From: Bacillus sp. FJAT-26390
GTDB lineage: Bacteria > Bacillota > Bacilli > Paenibacillales > Paenibacillaceae
Assembly (NCBI RefSeq): GCF_001682865.1
Contig: NZ_MAQX01000005.1
Span: forward strand, 16,930-80,929
Direction: 5' to 3'
Length of the DNA stretch: 64,000 bases
Shown here: in pieces, positions 63,351-64,000 of the stretch
Position numbering within the stretch: the stretch's first letter is position 1
How the letters are laid out: the number at the start of each line of letters is the position of its first letter
The notes under the pieces: generated by a model
Databases searched by the model: none
Seen by the model: only the letters and a program-made list of their open reading frames with translations
Told to the model about the DNA's origin: nothing
Position numbers and translations under genes: made by a program

Positions 63351-63881
63351 ATGCGCCAAAAACTATCCGAACAACAAAATGCCACCATTTATCAATACCA
63401 GCTCGTCAAAAGAAAGATCATTCGTCCTGAGCTCATCCAGAGCCATTTGCTCATTGCAGCCATTTTACTCGCCTTTCAAATGCTTATGTATCAAATGGAT
63501 GGTTTATTTTCTTGGTTGTTTGGTTTTGCCGTCGTCCAGATCATCCATATCGCCATTATTTTGCTTACCTTTATCCGCGTTGACGAAGCCGCCGATCGAA
63601 AATGGATATGGCGCATCACGCCGCCGTGGATCGGCTTTAAACCGGCTAACGATATTAAACTCCAATTATTCCGACGTGTGCACCGCCATATGTTCTGGAT
63701 CGGCTTATGCGCTATCGCACTCCTCTATCCTTGGATCAAAGAATCTTTAATGATCAGCATCGTTAGCTGGCATCTGTGGCTGCTAATTCCACGCATGCTT
63801 CTCTCCTTCACCTTCCGTAAAGAACAGAAGGACGGCGTCTTACGGCTTGAGTCTAGAGAAGCCTCTTATTACCGCCGGTAA
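63351..63881 (+). CDS. Membrane protein of unknown function
   Basis: 176 residues with about four membrane helices (roughly 31-50, 54-73, 112-128, 133-150), a polar N-terminus and a basic C-terminus. The segment between helices two and three (RKWIWRITPPWIGFKP) is rich in tryptophan. I do not recognise a family. A GGAAGGA site and an independent terminator support a real gene. Confidence 0.7.
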   Translation: MRQKLSEQQNATIYQYQLVKRKIIRPELIQSHLLIAAILLAFQMLMYQMDGLFSWLFGFAVVQIIHIAIILLTFIRVDEAADRKWIWRITPPWIGFKPANDIKLQLFRRVHRHMFWIGLCAIALLYPWIKESLMISIVSWHLWLLIPRMLLSFTFRKEQKDGVLRLESREASYYRR

Positions 63882-63886
63882 CAGCA

Positions 63887-63930
63887 AAGCCTTAGAAGCT
63901 CATATGGAGCGATCTAAGGCTTCTTTATTT
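63887..63930 (+). terminator. Terminator of the membrane protein gene
   Basis: AAGCCTTAGA/TCTAAGGCTT (63887-63896 with 63913-63922) with an inner CTC/GAG pairing, followed by CTTTATTT. Confidence 0.85.
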
Positions 63931-63959
63931 GACATGAATGATTGGTAATGGATAAAACA

Positions 63960-63988
63960 AAAAACCTATCGCATCACATGCGATAGGT
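63960..63988 (-). terminator. Terminator of a minus-strand gene beyond the right edge
   Basis: A perfect 11-bp stem (63964-63974 with 63978-63988, loop CAC), followed by UUUUUUG on minus. By synteny the gene outside could belong to the bofA-recR side. Confidence 0.85.
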
Positions 63989-64000
63989 CTCTCGTGCTTG

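Overview
The window reads as the origin-proximal part of a spore-forming Bacillota chromosome, most likely Paenibacillus or a close relative. From right to left on the minus strand it follows the Bacillus subtilis order gin/csfB, yaaO, tmk, darA, yaaR, holB, yaaT, yabA, trmN6, rsmI, abrB, tatD, yabE, rnmV, ksgA, yabG, veg, sspF, ispE, purR, yabJ, spoVG, glmU, ctc, pth, fin, mfd // spoVT, spoVB-like yabM, mazG/yabN, hup, rqcP, yabP, yabQ, divIC, yabR, spoIIE, yabS, yabT, tilS, hpt, ftsH. Sporulation genes are dense (Gin, AbrB, YabG, SspF, SpoVG, Fin, SpoVT, YabP/Q, SpoIIE) and several promoters look specific for sigma-H, sigma-F/G or Spo0A.

Region by region. 1-0.64 kb: truncated nadA. 0.97-5.75 kb: a nucleoside ABC transporter (Nup/Bmp type) lying between nadA and ftsH. 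6.1-20.5 kb: ftsH-hpt-tilS-yabT-yabS, spoIIE, then yabR-divIC-yabQ-yabP, a membrane protein, rqcP-hup and mazG. 20.8-21.3 kb: a noncoding array of 112-bp tandem repeats, each carrying two hairpins. 21.4-24.1 kb: spoVB-like flippase and spoVT. 24.4-37.8 kb: an accessory block that separates spoVT from mfd. It holds a nitrogen-scavenging ABC gene under a guanidine-I riboswitch with GlnR/TnrA-type boxes and a truncated permease, an SPFH protein with a ribbon-helix-helix partner, a plus-strand group (lipoprotein, APH-like kinase, MerR, thioredoxin), the urea transporter urtABCDE, an iron-siderophore lipoprotein with a Fur box, the remnant of an AraC/SBP regulator, and a PpiC-type foldase. 37.9-63.1 kb: the conserved housekeeping/sporulation run from mfd to gin. 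63.35 kb: a plus-strand membrane protein.

How the genes work together: replication and repair (holB, yabA, tmk, rnmV, mfd, hup), translation and ribosome care (ksgA, rsmI, pth, L25/Ctc, rqcP, tilS), envelope synthesis (ispE, glmU, yabE, yabM), purine control (purR, hpt, nup), and the sporulation decision (abrB, spoVG, spoIIE, fin, gin). The accessory block adds nitrogen uptake (urea, and probably a guanidine-linked substrate) and iron uptake.

The least explained signals are noncoding: the 112-bp hairpin array at 20.79-21.32 kb with compensatory base changes, a second and more diverged hairpin set at 29.39-29.57 kb with nearly the same alternating spacing, and a recurring 39-41-nt hairpin module sitting directly on the ribosome-binding sites of yabS, yabR and ctc. 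No rRNA, tRNA, CRISPR array, insertion sequence or prophage was recognised.
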